DNA of 64,000 nt from Candidatus Zixiibacteriota bacterium (GTDB lineage: Bacteria; Zixibacteria; MSB-5A5; GN15; JACZUZ01), in assembly GCA_024280835.1 (NCBI GenBank), contig JAJRPJ010000011.1, forward strand, positions 186,001-250,000, given 5' to 3'. The translations under genes and the position numbers were made by a program. Below are positions 63,975 through 64,000 of the stretch, piece after piece. How positions within the stretch are numbered: the stretch's first letter is position 1; each line of letters starts with the position of its first letter. Below the pieces are notes generated by a model that was not told the DNA's origin, ran no database searches, and saw only the letters and a program-made list of their open reading frames with translations.

Positions 63975-64000
63975 TACGCCTTTGGTCAGGACAAGGTGGG

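Overview
The window is gram-negative bacterial DNA of moderate GC, with no prophage, integrase, transposase gene or CRISPR array. Several traits suggest the FCB superphylum, and candidate phylum Zixibacteria in particular. These are two secreted proteins ending in type I dockerin repeats of the NIADV..LIARIF type, one secreted protein with a FlgD/T9SS-like C-terminal sorting domain, many exported lipoproteins, and an ECF sigma factor with an ECF-type promoter. The taxonomic call is inference; no rRNA gene is present.

Layout. 1-7.5 kb (+): the end of an exopolysaccharide cluster with an unidentified C-terminal fragment, an AsnB-type amidotransferase, three glycosyltransferases and an AlgD-like GDP-mannose dehydrogenase. 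7.5-20.7 kb (-): an anaerobic nitrate respiration block. It reads cytochrome c, narG, narH, narJ, narI, then the molybdenum cofactor operon mobA, mobB, moaA, moaC, mogA, moeA and a MOT1-type molybdate permease. Between narI and mobA is a promoter-driven structured leader RNA ending in a strong terminator 31 nt before mobA, a candidate riboswitch or attenuator. narG carries an in-frame TAG near its 5' end, upstream of the FS0 cluster His. 21-25 kb (-): two TonB_C-only exported proteins, an ECF sigma/anti-sigma pair and recQ. 25.8-27.7 kb (+): typA.

27.8-35 kb (-): two lipoproteins, one flanked by a duplicated foldback (MITE-like) repeat; a sorted surface protein; tRNA-Met(CAT); a candidate small RNA; dihydrolipoyl dehydrogenase; and a dockerin protein. 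35.3-39.3 kb (+): a polyamine operon (speD, ornithine decarboxylase, speE, class I glutamine amidotransferase), REP-like palindromes and a DinB-like gene.

39.4-48.2 kb: a two-component system (-) divergent from an export module (+) made of a PDZ protein, a large extracytoplasmic domain fused to an ABC ATPase, and two paralogous ABC-2 permeases. Four 10-bp-phased TTAACA-like repeats lie between the two. The ATPase gene has an apparent -1 frameshift. This is the best candidate here for a poorly described multi-gene system. 48.3-51.9 kb: an exported DUF1330-like protein, an AraC regulator and a dockerin-bearing protein.

52-57.6 kb: an RND/MMPL transporter, LolA-like protein and outer-membrane barrel operon (-) divergent from a TetR regulator (+). 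57.7-60.1 kb (-): a CreD, winged-helix regulator and membrane protein operon. 60.2-64 kb (-): tRNA hydroxylase TrhO and a PknB-type kinase with TPRs. All functional calls come from reading motifs by eye; no database search was run.
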